Shown here piece by piece: positions 7,359 to 14,550 of a stretch of 16,180 nt of DNA (positions within the stretch are counted from its first letter, which is position 1; every line of letters starts with the position of its first letter). Location: the NCBI GenBank assembly GCA_030152805.1, contig JASLIG010000046.1:1-16180 (forward strand). The letters run 5' to 3'. Made by a program: the position numbers and the translations under genes. A model generated the notes under the pieces. The model was not told the DNA's origin and searched no databases. It worked only from the letters and a program-made list of their open reading frames with translations. This stretch comes from Solirubrobacterales bacterium. GTDB lineage: Bacteria; Actinomycetota; Thermoleophilia; Solirubrobacterales; 70-9.

Positions 7359-10223
7359 TCAGTCGATCCGCGGCGCCGCGTAGTGGGCCAGCGACATCAC
7401 CGTCAGCTGCGGGTTGACCGTCAGGCTGGTGGGGAAGACGCTGGCGTCGCAGACGTGCAGGTTGTCGAAGCCGTGCACCTTGAAGTCGCTGTCGACGACG
7501 CCCCGCTTCGGGTCCTCGCCGAGCACGTTGCCACCCTGGGGATGGCCGGTGCCGAGCGTGATGTAGTCGGGGTCCTGGCAGATTTGGTCGATCCGGTCTA
7601 GCTGCTCGGGGCTGGTGAACTCGTCCCGGCCCCAGGTGTTGAGCATCAGCCGCCGCGGTTTGCGATCGGCGGCGAAGAGGATCTCCCCAAGTAACTTCAG
7701 CCCGCGGGCGAGGGTGTGGAGATCCTCGGCTCGGGGACGGAATTCGATGCCGGGGCCGCCGGTGAGGGCGCGGCGCACCTGCCCGTTCGAGGCCGTGCCG
7801 ACCAGCACCCCGACCGCCATCAGGTGGTCGTAACGGCTCATGTTGCGAGCGTGTTCCTCGAACCAACCCGGCGTGTTGAGGGCCTGGGAGACGGGCGGGT
7901 TGAACCAGGTCTCGAAGACGAACCCGCCTTTGCTCGGTATCCCGTAGTGGGAGATCTGCAGGCCGTCGTAGGCGTCGATCGGATCCTCGAGTTCGGCTGT
8001 CAGCGGCGCCCCCATGTTCGCCGAGAAGCCTTCGCCGACCGGCAGGTCGCGGGCGATGCCGCTGCGCAGCAGCAGGTAGCTGGAGGAGACGGCGCCGGCC
8101 GAGAGCACGTAGGTCTTCGCCCGGATCCGCAGGTCGCGCCCGTCGGGGAACTTCGCGTAGAGGCCGGTGACGTGACGGGGGCGGCCGCTGAGCGAGAAGA
8201 TGCGCTCGACCTCGCATTCGGCGAGGATCCTCACCTGCCCCGGTCCCTCGCGCTGCGCCGCCGGCAGCACCGTCTCCAGCATCGAGAGCTTCTTGCCCCA
8301 GCGGCAGCCCATGTTGCAGTAGCCGGATCCGTAGCAGCCTTCGATGTTGGCGCGGACGACGTCGACGTCGAGCTCGTCGGGGGAGGCGCCGAGGTTCTCG
8401 GCGCCCTGGGCGTAGATCGCACCGGAGGGGTTGAGCTGGATGCGCTTTTGCCGCTGCACCCTGAGCATCGATTCGACCGCGGCCGTGCTGGCGCTCAGTT
8501 CGCCCAGGTCGAGTCCGGCGCCGTGATCCTCGTTCCACCGTTTCATCACCGCCGGCGGCGGTTTGAAGCTGACCGCGTTGTTGACCGTCGTCGAGCCGCC
8601 GACGCAGTTGCCCTGCAGCACGTTGAAGCGCCAGTCTTCGGTCTGCTGCATCAGGCCGTCCGCGTAGAGCCTGCTGATCATCTCGATCTCGGACTCGTTG
8701 AACTGGCGCGGTTCGAGGTACTGGCCGCGCTCGAGGACGAGCACGTCGCGCCGGCGCCGCGCCAGCTCGCGGGCGAGGATCGCGCCGCCGGCGCCGCTGC
8801 CGACGATGCAGACGTCCGCCTCGATCTCGGCGACGCCGATCTGCTCGGGCCGATCGACCGCGAGCGGATGCTCGCCCGGTTCGTCGATGTCGAGGTCGGC
8901 GTAGCGCTCGCGGGCGGTGAACGGCTTGTAGCCGATCGAGTCGTAGCTGCGCTCGTCGCCGTAGTAGCCGGCGTAGCTGAGCTGCTGGCAGATCCGGATC
9001 ACGATCTGCTTGACGTTCTTGATCTGACGCCAGCGCGGCTGGCGCGGCAGGCGCTCGAAGTGGTCTTCCAGGAAGCGCCGCCGGCTGCCGGGATCGAGCT
9101 CGGAGAGCGGCGGGTTGAGGCGGGGGACGGGGCGCAGCTCGACCAGGGGCGCGAACTCGATCGCGGCCAGGGCGACGCGGTAGAGCCAGCGCCGCTTGGC
9201 GCGGAAGCCGGCGAGGAACGACTCGACGCGGGCGGCGATGTCGTCGGGCGATATGCGCTGGTCGCGGTCGGCGACCAGCACCTCGGCGACCGCCAGCAGC
9301 CCGCGGTAGGAGACGGGCCAGAGGAACGTGAGCCGGTAGCGGCGGCGCCAGGCGAAGCCGTAGGCGAGCAGGATGAGGACCCCGGTCAGGGCTTCGTGCC
9401 CGATCGCCCCCCAGATGATGCTCGTCAGCCGCGGTTCGCCTCCAAGCAACGGGACCGTTGCGCCGGGGTCCGTCGCGTACTGGTGGATCAGGTAGGCGCT
9501 GCCGACCAGCACGCCGAGGAACTGAACGGCGATCACGGGACCGGCAAGGGCCGCGTTCCGCCTCAGGTTCGCGGCCGCGTAGAGGCAGAGCATTGCCAGT
9601 GTCGCCATGCGCACGACCGAGTTGGTGACGAAGGGGAGTTCGCGCGCGAACTCCTTGCTCGTGTCGAGGAAGGGTGAGATCTCGTAGGCGACCCCACCCA
9701 GCACAAACAGCAGGGCGAAGACGATCAGGACCCAGCGCAGAACCCGCTCGCCTGGGGTGAGGGCGCCGACTTCCTCGACGGAGCGCTCGATGCCGCGTGT
9801 CGAACGCCAGGCGGCGAAGCCGACGCCGGCGATCGCGGCGGTGATCAACCCGTCGAGCCCGATCGCGCACCAGAGCACCGTTTCGACCGTCGGGTGAGCG
9901 AAGCCGAGCTCGGCGACCGTGCCGGTGTCGGCGAAGATCAGCATCGAGGCCATCGCCGCCACCGAGACGAGGTGGGCGAGGACCACGATCGCCACCAGCC
10001 CCATCCTGCGGCGGATGTCGCCCGCCGCATAGAGACTGGTCAATCCGAGGATCGTGACCTTGACGACCGAGTTGGCGACGAAGGGCAGTTCGTGAAAGAA
10101 GTCCCGCGCCGGCCCAACCAGCGGGCCGAGCGCATACACGACTGCTGCGACGAACAGACCGAGCGCTGTGAACCGCAGCACCAGCGCGAGCAGCCGCTCC
10201 GCGGAGGTGAGTCCTGAATTCAC
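7359..10223 (-). CDS. GMC-family FAD oxidoreductase fused to a duplicated membrane domain
   Basis: 954-aa protein with three zones. Residues 1-294 are two copies of a roughly four-helix membrane module (about 8-141 and 157-294), sharing ELPFVxNSVV, YAA near a basic RR pair, and W-x-AIG. Residues about 300-450 are a soluble helical region, including FLEDHFERLP and IKNVKQIVIRICQQLSYAGYYGD, reminiscent of the N-terminus of long-chain alcohol oxidases or gluconate 2-dehydrogenase subunit 3. Residues 465-954 are a complete GMC oxidoreductase: FAD motif GSGAGG near 475, LERG, NCVGGSTTVNN, and catalytic-type His894 (TGHPQGG) and Asn937 (NPQLT). GMC enzymes oxidise alcohols, sugars or sterols. No heme CxxCH motif is present, so the electron acceptor is unknown. 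The start is GTG; a 25-bp inverted repeat lies 8 bp upstream. The frame is uninterrupted, so the fusion looks genuine. Confidence 0.9.
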   Translation of the reverse strand: MNSGLTSAERLLALVLRFTALGLFVAAVVYALGPLVGPARDFFHELPFVANSVVKVTILGLTSLYAAGDIRRRMGLVAIVVLAHLVSVAAMASMLIFADTGTVAELGFAHPTVETVLWCAIGLDGLITAAIAGVGFAAWRSTRGIERSVEEVGALTPGERVLRWVLIVFALLFVLGGVAYEISPFLDTSKEFARELPFVTNSVVRMATLAMLCLYAAANLRRNAALAGPVIAVQFLGVLVGSAYLIHQYATDPGATVPLLGGEPRLTSIIWGAIGHEALTGVLILLAYGFAWRRRYRLTFLWPVSYRGLLAVAEVLVADRDQRISPDDIAARVESFLAGFRAKRRWLYRVALAAIEFAPLVELRPVPRLNPPLSELDPGSRRRFLEDHFERLPRQPRWRQIKNVKQIVIRICQQLSYAGYYGDERSYDSIGYKPFTARERYADLDIDEPGEHPLAVDRPEQIGVAEIEADVCIVGSGAGGAILARELARRRRDVLVLERGQYLEPRQFNESEIEMISRLYADGLMQQTEDWRFNVLQGNCVGGSTTVNNAVSFKPPPAVMKRWNEDHGAGLDLGELSASTAAVESMLRVQRQKRIQLNPSGAIYAQGAENLGASPDELDVDVVRANIEGCYGSGYCNMGCRWGKKLSMLETVLPAAQREGPGQVRILAECEVERIFSLSGRPRHVTGLYAKFPDGRDLRIRAKTYVLSAGAVSSSYLLLRSGIARDLPVGEGFSANMGAPLTAELEDPIDAYDGLQISHYGIPSKGGFVFETWFNPPVSQALNTPGWFEEHARNMSRYDHLMAVGVLVGTASNGQVRRALTGGPGIEFRPRAEDLHTLARGLKLLGEILFAADRKPRRLMLNTWGRDEFTSPEQLDRIDQICQDPDYITLGTGHPQGGNVLGEDPKRGVVDSDFKVHGFDNLHVCDASVFPTSLTVNPQLTVMSLAHYAAPRID

Positions 10224-10231
10224 CTGATTAT

Positions 10232-10256
10232 CCAGCTAACGCTGTTCATTAGCTGG
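10232..10256. promoter_or_regulatory. Inverted repeat upstream of the GMC operon, likely operator
   Basis: CCAGCTAA (10232-10239), a 9-nt spacer and TTAGCTGG (10249-10256): perfect 8-bp arms 8 bp before the GTG start. On the minus strand it overlaps possible -10 boxes: GCTAAT (10253-10248), which would leave a leader of about 17 nt, and GATAAT (10232-10227), which is too close to the GTG. The symmetry and position suggest a repressor site; no regulator gene is adjacent. Confidence 0.6.
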
Positions 10257-10341
10257 CGACCCTAACCGTTCGGTCCCGCTCGGGTCAACTCAAGGTTTGG
10301 ACGGCAGTGGCTTGCTCGCCGAGTCGGCCCAGGTCAGCAGA

Positions 10342-10371
10342 TTGACCGACCCTCTCGTGATCTTCTAGGAT
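10342..10371 (+). promoter_or_regulatory. Promoter of the PstS-like gene
   Basis: TTGACC (10342-10347), 18 bp, TAGGAT (10366-10371). A start near 10378 gives a leader of about 70 nt. GGTCA (10332-10336) and TGACC (10343-10347) form an inverted repeat over the -35 box. The leader contains a small hairpin, GAGGC (10385-10389) pairing with GCCTC (10394-10398). No Pho-box direct repeat was found. Confidence 0.55.
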
Positions 10372-10447
10372 CTTTTGATTAGTAGAGGCCTTTGCCTCGG
10401 CAGAGTTGTCAGCACGGCGATCAGCCGTACTTCTACAAGGGAGAATC

Positions 10448-12439
10448 ATGATCAGTTTCACCGACGGGCGAGCTCGCCCAAGGCACCGACGCGGTGCTTT
10501 CATCGTCAGCCTCACCCTTCTCGTCGCCGCGTTAGGCGTCTCAAATGTGACCAGTGCTTCGGCGCTCGGCGAACAATGCTCGGGAAGTAAAGCCACGGGC
10601 CTCGGCGCGTTCCTCCAGACTCGCGCTCAAGAACGCTGGGGGTCCACCGGCGAACTCGGATTCAACGGCTCGCCGAGCCCATTTGCTTGCAGCGGCAGCC
10701 AGGGAAGCGGTGGCACGCCGAGCGTGTCCTACGTCCCGGTCAGCAGTGCGGCCGCCCTGCGCGCCTGGGGCGCTGAAGACGGTGCTCTCCACACGGGAGA
10801 ATTCGGCTTTCCGTTCCAGTTCATCGGCACCGACATCGCGCCCGCCGGCCCGGTTGGCGAAGCGGGGACGATGCTGGCGAGAATGAAAGCAGCGCTCGGG
10901 AGTGACGTCGCCGTCGTCCCGGTGACGCAGACGGCGATCGCGATCGCCGCTCACCCGCCGGCGCTCCCCGCCCACCCGCCGTGCGCGGTGCCGCGGATCA
11001 CCGCCAACCAGCTGCAGCGAGTGTTCAACGGCGAAATCACCAACTGGCGCCAGATCGCCACCGCCTCTGACTCGAGCCCGGGCGGCGATTGCGACCAGGC
11101 GATCACCCGGATCGTCCGCGACGAAAGCGCCGGCACCACCTATCAGTTCAAGCACTACCTTGGCCAGGTCAACCCGTCGCCGCTGTCGTGCACGGGCAAA
11201 GAAAAACGCACTTGGGCGCAGTTGCAGGCACCGTTCGGCGGCGAAAGCGCGCCGAACGTCGAATGGCCAAGCAACGCGCAGTGCCAAGCCGGCGAAGGTC
11301 ACGTGACCACGGTCTCTGGTCCTATCGCCGAAGGCGAGTTCGGACCGCTCCACTACGTCGCCGAAGCGGCGGGCACGATCACCTACGGCAGCCTGCCGGA
11401 AGCCCAGCTCTGGGCACCGAAACAGATCATCAAGGTGAACAACGGCGTCAACTACTCCAACCCGGAAACTGGCGAAAACGACGCCAACTGCGGTGCCGCC
11501 AAATACACCCGGCCGGCCGGCTGGGAAGGCGGGGTCGACGTCGACTGGTCGCAGGTCTACGGCTCCAACCCGCTGATCGGCGAAGTCGCGAAAAACGCGT
11601 ACCCGATCTGCACTCTCACCTGGGACGTCGCGGCCACCAACCGCTTCAGCGAAGCGGCGGCGACGACCGTCCACGACTACCTCGCCTTCGTCACGGGTGA
11701 AGGCGGCCAGGCCGCGGTCAGGCACATCGGTTACCGAGACCTGCCGGCGCCGATCGTCAAAGCCGCCACGGCGGCGATAGCCCACATCGATGGGAGTGAA
11801 AAAGAAGAAAAAGAAGAAAAAGAAGAAGGCGGCACCGGAACGGTGCTCTGTACGGAAGCTCCGGAACCGAACGAAAAAGGCGTCCTCAAATGCCCGCCAG
11901 GCGCGCACTACACCGGAAGCAAAGTAATTGGCAAAGTGCTGCCGGAAACCGTCGCCACGTTCAACTCGGCCGCGGGGCCGGAACTCGAAATCAGCTGCCC
12001 CGAAGGTCGATACGGCGGTCTCTTTAGAGAAGACGGCAGCAGCGAAGGCGGCGGCCTCTTCGAACTCGAATTCTTCGGCTGCTCGACCAGCTCGCCGGAA
12101 GAATTTCCGATCACGGTCGGCCTGGAAAACCCCCCATTCGACGCCTCCGCCTTCCAATACGTCGGAGCCGAAGCGCCGCAGGGCACGTTCCTCCTGGCCA
12201 AGTCGGAAGGGGCGCCGCTGTTGCGGGTCGAGATTGGGTCTGAAACCGTGTGCGTCTACGCGGGCTCCCCCAGCAACGCCGTTTTCAACGGCACGCCGAC
12301 GGTGATGGCAACGAAAGGCGCATGGAAACTCGTGGAAGAAGCCCCCGAAGGCGCCTGCCCGACGGTGCTCGTCGAGGTCGCCGAAATGACGGTCGGTGCG
12401 AGAGGAGAAGAAGAACCGCTCTACATCGCAGGCGAATAG
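10448..12439 (+). CDS. Secreted PstS-like (phosphate-type) substrate-binding protein with C-terminal extra domain
   Basis: 663-aa secreted protein. The ATG at 10448 is preceded by AAGGGAGA; an in-frame TTG at 10406 is less likely. Residues 1-39 are a signal peptide (twin Arg14-Arg15, hydrophobic 17-31, SASA cleavage site). Residues about 44-445 match the PstS-like periplasmic-binding fold: VFNGEITNWRQI (near 192) and RDESAGTTYQFKHYL (near 224) are its typical phosphate-binding-protein segments. Residues 451-460 are an EKEEKEEKEE hinge. Residues about 463-663 form a Cys-containing, beta-rich domain with ISCPEGRYGG and FFGCSTSS, reminiscent of domains ending many secreted proteins of this lineage; its role is unknown. 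No lipobox and no pstCAB genes accompany it, so a role in ABC phosphate uptake is uncertain. Glu is almost always GAA (about three GAG by hand count) and Lys mostly AAA, unlike neighbours. Confidence 0.83.
   Translation: MISFTDGRARPRHRRGAFIVSLTLLVAALGVSNVTSASALGEQCSGSKATGLGAFLQTRAQERWGSTGELGFNGSPSPFACSGSQGSGGTPSVSYVPVSSAAALRAWGAEDGALHTGEFGFPFQFIGTDIAPAGPVGEAGTMLARMKAALGSDVAVVPVTQTAIAIAAHPPALPAHPPCAVPRITANQLQRVFNGEITNWRQIATASDSSPGGDCDQAITRIVRDESAGTTYQFKHYLGQVNPSPLSCTGKEKRTWAQLQAPFGGESAPNVEWPSNAQCQAGEGHVTTVSGPIAEGEFGPLHYVAEAAGTITYGSLPEAQLWAPKQIIKVNNGVNYSNPETGENDANCGAAKYTRPAGWEGGVDVDWSQVYGSNPLIGEVAKNAYPICTLTWDVAATNRFSEAAATTVHDYLAFVTGEGGQAAVRHIGYRDLPAPIVKAATAAIAHIDGSEKEEKEEKEEGGTGTVLCTEAPEPNEKGVLKCPPGAHYTGSKVIGKVLPETVATFNSAAGPELEISCPEGRYGGLFREDGSSEGGGLFELEFFGCSTSSPEEFPITVGLENPPFDASAFQYVGAEAPQGTFLLAKSEGAPLLRVEIGSETVCVYAGSPSNAVFNGTPTVMATKGAWKLVEEAPEGACPTVLVEVAEMTVGARGEEEPLYIAGE
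11798..11827 (+). repeat. 9-bp in-frame tandem repeat encoding the (EKE)n hinge
   Basis: GAAAAAGAA is repeated three times perfectly and followed by one more GAA. It encodes a highly charged linker between the binding-protein fold and the C-terminal domain. Copy number is likely to vary between strains by slippage without breaking the frame. Confidence 0.9.
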
Positions 12440-12457
12440 TCCAGCGAATTGTCGCCC

Positions 12458-12483
12458 GGCGTCGCGGCTCAGGCCGCGACGCC
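12458..12483. terminator. Bidirectional hairpin between convergent pstS-like and sdhE genes
   Basis: GGCGTCGCGGC (12458-12468) and GCCGCGACGCC (12473-12483) pair perfectly over 11 bp around a TCAG tetraloop. The sdhE stop codon (minus TGA, 12471-12469) sits in the loop, so the stem uses the last sdhE codons. It begins 19 nt after the PstS-like stop. No T tract follows on either strand, so it would act as a GC-rich, tail-less terminator or as an mRNA 3'-end stabiliser. Confidence 0.7.
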
Positions 12484-13383
12484 CGCGGCGAGCCGCTCTT
12501 CGACCCACTTGGTCGAGGCGATGTGCTTGCTCATGCCCAGCTCCTTGGGGTCGGCGCCGAGCGCCAGCGAGACCAGCTGGGGAAGATGCAGGACGGCGAG
12601 GCCGAGGTCGCGATTGACCACCTTTGCCGCCTCGGGCTGCTGCATGTCGAGGTTGAGGTGGCAGAGTGGGCAGGGGGTGACGAGGCAGTCGGCGCCGGCG
12701 TCGAGGGCGTCGCCGACGTGGGTGCCGGCCTGGCGCAACGAGGTGTCACGGTTCATCGTGATCACCGGGAAGCCGCAGCACTTGCGGGCGCCGTCGTACT
12801 CGACGACCTCGCCGCCGAGCGTCTCGATCACCTTCTCCAGGTAGAGGTCGCGTTCGGGGAACTCGTCGTAGCCGAGCCGCTCCTTTGGCCGCACCACGTA
12901 GCAACCGTAGAACGGGCCGACGCGCAGGCCCGCGAGCGGCCGCGTCACCTTCTCGGCGAGGCGATCGAGGCCGTAGTCCTCGACCAGCAGCCAGAGGAAG
13001 TTCTTGTTGGTGAAGCCGTCTTTGTCCTTCTCGTAGGCGAGGCCCTGGCCGCTCAGCACCTCGTTGATGTGGGCGCGGTAGGAGGAGTCGGCGTCGAGGC
13101 GCTGCTGGCACTCGGACTGGGCGCCCTGGCAGGTCGAGCAGATGTTCATCATTGAGAGGCCGGTCTGCTGGGCGAGGGCAAAGGTGCGGGCGTTGAGCGT
13201 GTCGGCGAGCTCCTGATTGTGCTCGGCGATCACGCCGGCGCCGCAGCAGTTGGCGCGGTCGAGTTCGACCAGCTCGATGCCGAGCTTCTCGGCCGCGATC
13301 GCCATCGAGCCGTGCAGCTCGGGGGTGAAGCCGCGCGAGACGCAGCCCGGCCAGTAGGCGACCTTGATCTGCCCTTCGCTCAT
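12469..13383 (-). CDS. sdhE: Succinate dehydrogenase E-type anchor subunit (HdrB-like, two CCG domains)
   Basis: 304-aa protein with two complete cysteine-rich CCG domains of the heterodisulfide reductase B family: Cys14, Cys46-Cys47, Cys82 and Cys85; then Cys161, Cys202-Cys203, Cys238 and Cys241. Each set (C, then CCG, then CxxC) can hold a non-cubane Fe-S cluster. There are no membrane helices. Alone it could be read as HdrB or a glycolate/lactate-oxidase subunit, but overlap with sdhB (ATGA, 13383-13380) and sdhA upstream makes it the SdhE/MfrE subunit of an E-type succinate:quinone or fumarate reductase. In that class it takes the place of the cytochrome b anchor, binds the membrane peripherally and passes electrons to or from quinone. 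A GAGGGG ribosome site lies in the end of sdhB. The name follows the E-type convention, not the flavinylation factor also called SdhE. Confidence 0.87.
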   Translation of the reverse strand: MSEGQIKVAYWPGCVSRGFTPELHGSMAIAAEKLGIELVELDRANCCGAGVIAEHNQELADTLNARTFALAQQTGLSMMNICSTCQGAQSECQQRLDADSSYRAHINEVLSGQGLAYEKDKDGFTNKNFLWLLVEDYGLDRLAEKVTRPLAGLRVGPFYGCYVVRPKERLGYDEFPERDLYLEKVIETLGGEVVEYDGARKCCGFPVITMNRDTSLRQAGTHVGDALDAGADCLVTPCPLCHLNLDMQQPEAAKVVNRDLGLAVLHLPQLVSLALGADPKELGMSKHIASTKWVEERLAAGVAA

Positions 13384-14549
13384 GACTGTGCCCCCTCGCT
13401 TTCCGCGGCGGCAGCCGCCTCGGCCGCCATCGTCTCCTCCGTCGGCTCGTCGGGCTCCGGTTCGACGTCCTCCTCACCGCGGATGTAGATGTTGAATTCC
13501 TCGCGGTGCTCCTCGGCGTGCTCGTAGATCGCCTTGACCTCGTCCTGGGCTGTGCCCGGAAGCTTGTGGTGCGGTGCGATCCACTTGCTCCGTACCTTGC
13601 CGCTCTTGATCGTGCGCAAGATCGTCGGCAACGCGCCGACGATTTCCTTGATCGCGCGTTTGCTGGGCTTCAGCTTGCCCTTGATGCCGAAGGCGAACGA
13701 CTCTTTCGGCAGGGCCACCTCGTCCAGCGTCCCCTTCTTCTCGATGATGTTGACGAAGGCGAGCTCGTGGTGGTGGCCGCTGTTGGGATCCTCGATCCCC
13801 TCCTCGCCGGCTTTGCGGCGCAGGCGCATGATCTGGTCCATCGGCGCCACTCCCTTGGGGCAGGCGTCGATGCAGCTGAAGCAGTGTGTGCAGTCGTAGA
13901 TCCCGTGGGGGTCGTGGGCGAGGTCGTGGAGGCGCTCCTTGGTCTCGGCGTCGCGCGGGTCACCGACGAAGCGGTATGCCTTGGCCAGAGCGGCCGGCCC
14001 GATGAAGTCGGGGTCGGCTTCCATCGAGAGGCAGGAGGAGACGCAGGCACCGCACTGGATGCAGGCCATCGACTGGGTGATGTCGATCATCGACTCCGGC
14101 TCGACTACGTACTCGCGCTCGGGCGCCTCGCCGTGGGGGAGGAGCCAGGGGGTGACGCGGCGGATCTTTGTCCAGTGCGTCGACTCCATGTCGGTGATCA
14201 AATCCTTGATGACCGGCATGTTGCCCATAGGCTCGATGACAATCGCGGGCGTCTCGCCATTCGTGCTCGGACTGACGCTCGCCTTTTTCTCGGCCAGCTC
14301 CTGCGCCTCGCCGATCTGGGTCTTGCAGCCGAGGCCGGACTGGCCGTTGACCTTCATCCCGCAGGAGCCGCAGATCGCGGCGCGGCAGGAGCAGCGCACG
14401 GACAGCGAGCCGTCGTCGCGGTCTTTGGCCTGCAGCAGGCCGTCGAGGACGGAGAGCGAGGGATCGAGGTCGACGTTGAACTCCTCCCAGTAGGGACCCT
14501 CGCCGCTCTCGGGTTGGTACCGGCGGACTTTCAAGGTGTAGGTGGCCAT
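13380..14549 (-). CDS. sdhB: Succinate dehydrogenase/fumarate reductase iron-sulfur subunit, E-type, with acidic C-terminal extension
   Basis: 389-aa electron-transfer subunit, well above the usual 230-260. The N-terminal ferredoxin domain holds the [2Fe-2S] ligands Cys55, Cys60, Cys63 and Cys75 (plus an extra Cys53). The C-terminal cluster domain has CIQCGACVSSC (Cys163, 166, 169, 173) and CTHCFSCIDACP (Cys220, 223, 226, 230). Cys223 lies where classical SdhB has a non-Cys residue (CxxIxxC pattern), so the third centre should be [4Fe-4S] rather than [3Fe-4S], a known mark of E-type enzymes. Residues about 245-389 are an extension: a basic stretch (GKLKPSKRAIKE) and a Glu/Ala-rich acidic tail from about 350. 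The ATG lies 1 nt past the sdhA stop, with AGAGAGGA inside sdhA, so translation is coupled. Confidence 0.93.
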   Translation of the reverse strand: MATYTLKVRRYQPESGEGPYWEEFNVDLDPSLSVLDGLLQAKDRDDGSLSVRCSCRAAICGSCGMKVNGQSGLGCKTQIGEAQELAEKKASVSPSTNGETPAIVIEPMGNMPVIKDLITDMESTHWTKIRRVTPWLLPHGEAPEREYVVEPESMIDITQSMACIQCGACVSSCLSMEADPDFIGPAALAKAYRFVGDPRDAETKERLHDLAHDPHGIYDCTHCFSCIDACPKGVAPMDQIMRLRRKAGEEGIEDPNSGHHHELAFVNIIEKKGTLDEVALPKESFAFGIKGKLKPSKRAIKEIVGALPTILRTIKSGKVRSKWIAPHHKLPGTAQDEVKAIYEHAEEHREEFNIYIRGEEDVEPEPDEPTEETMAAEAAAAAESEGAQS

Positions 14550-14550
14550 C

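Noticed and set aside
6811..9870. 1019-residue minus-strand frame overlapping the GMC gene, and a 653-residue plus-strand frame at 7716-9677
   Set aside because: Both are Arg/Pro- or Asp/Glu-rich shadows of the GMC gene, which carries complete FAD and catalytic motifs in its own frame.
7359..10223. GMC fusion as a sequencing artefact joining two genes
   Set aside because: The frame is open for 954 codons with consistent base composition, and an intermediate soluble domain links the two parts. A simple missed stop between adjacent genes does not explain that, though comparison with relatives would settle it.
10257..10447. Pho box upstream of the PstS-like gene
   Set aside because: No direct repeats resembling GTTCACC at 11-bp spacing were found; only a promoter, a short inverted repeat and a small leader hairpin.
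11792..11832. Purine-rich tract as a regulatory or replication element
   Set aside because: It is fully explained by in-frame GAA/AAA codons of a Lys/Glu hinge.
10541..12508. 655-residue minus-strand frame over the PstS-like gene
   Set aside because: Composition is Phe/Arg/Ala-biased with a poly-Phe run antisense to the GAA/AAA hinge. It arises because GAA codons read as TTC on the other strand. No family motif is visible.
12469..13383. SdhE as a glycolate/lactate oxidase subunit or true HdrB
   Set aside because: The CCG domains alone would allow it, but the 4-nt overlap with sdhB and the presence of sdhA in the same operon favour the E-type succinate dehydrogenase subunit.
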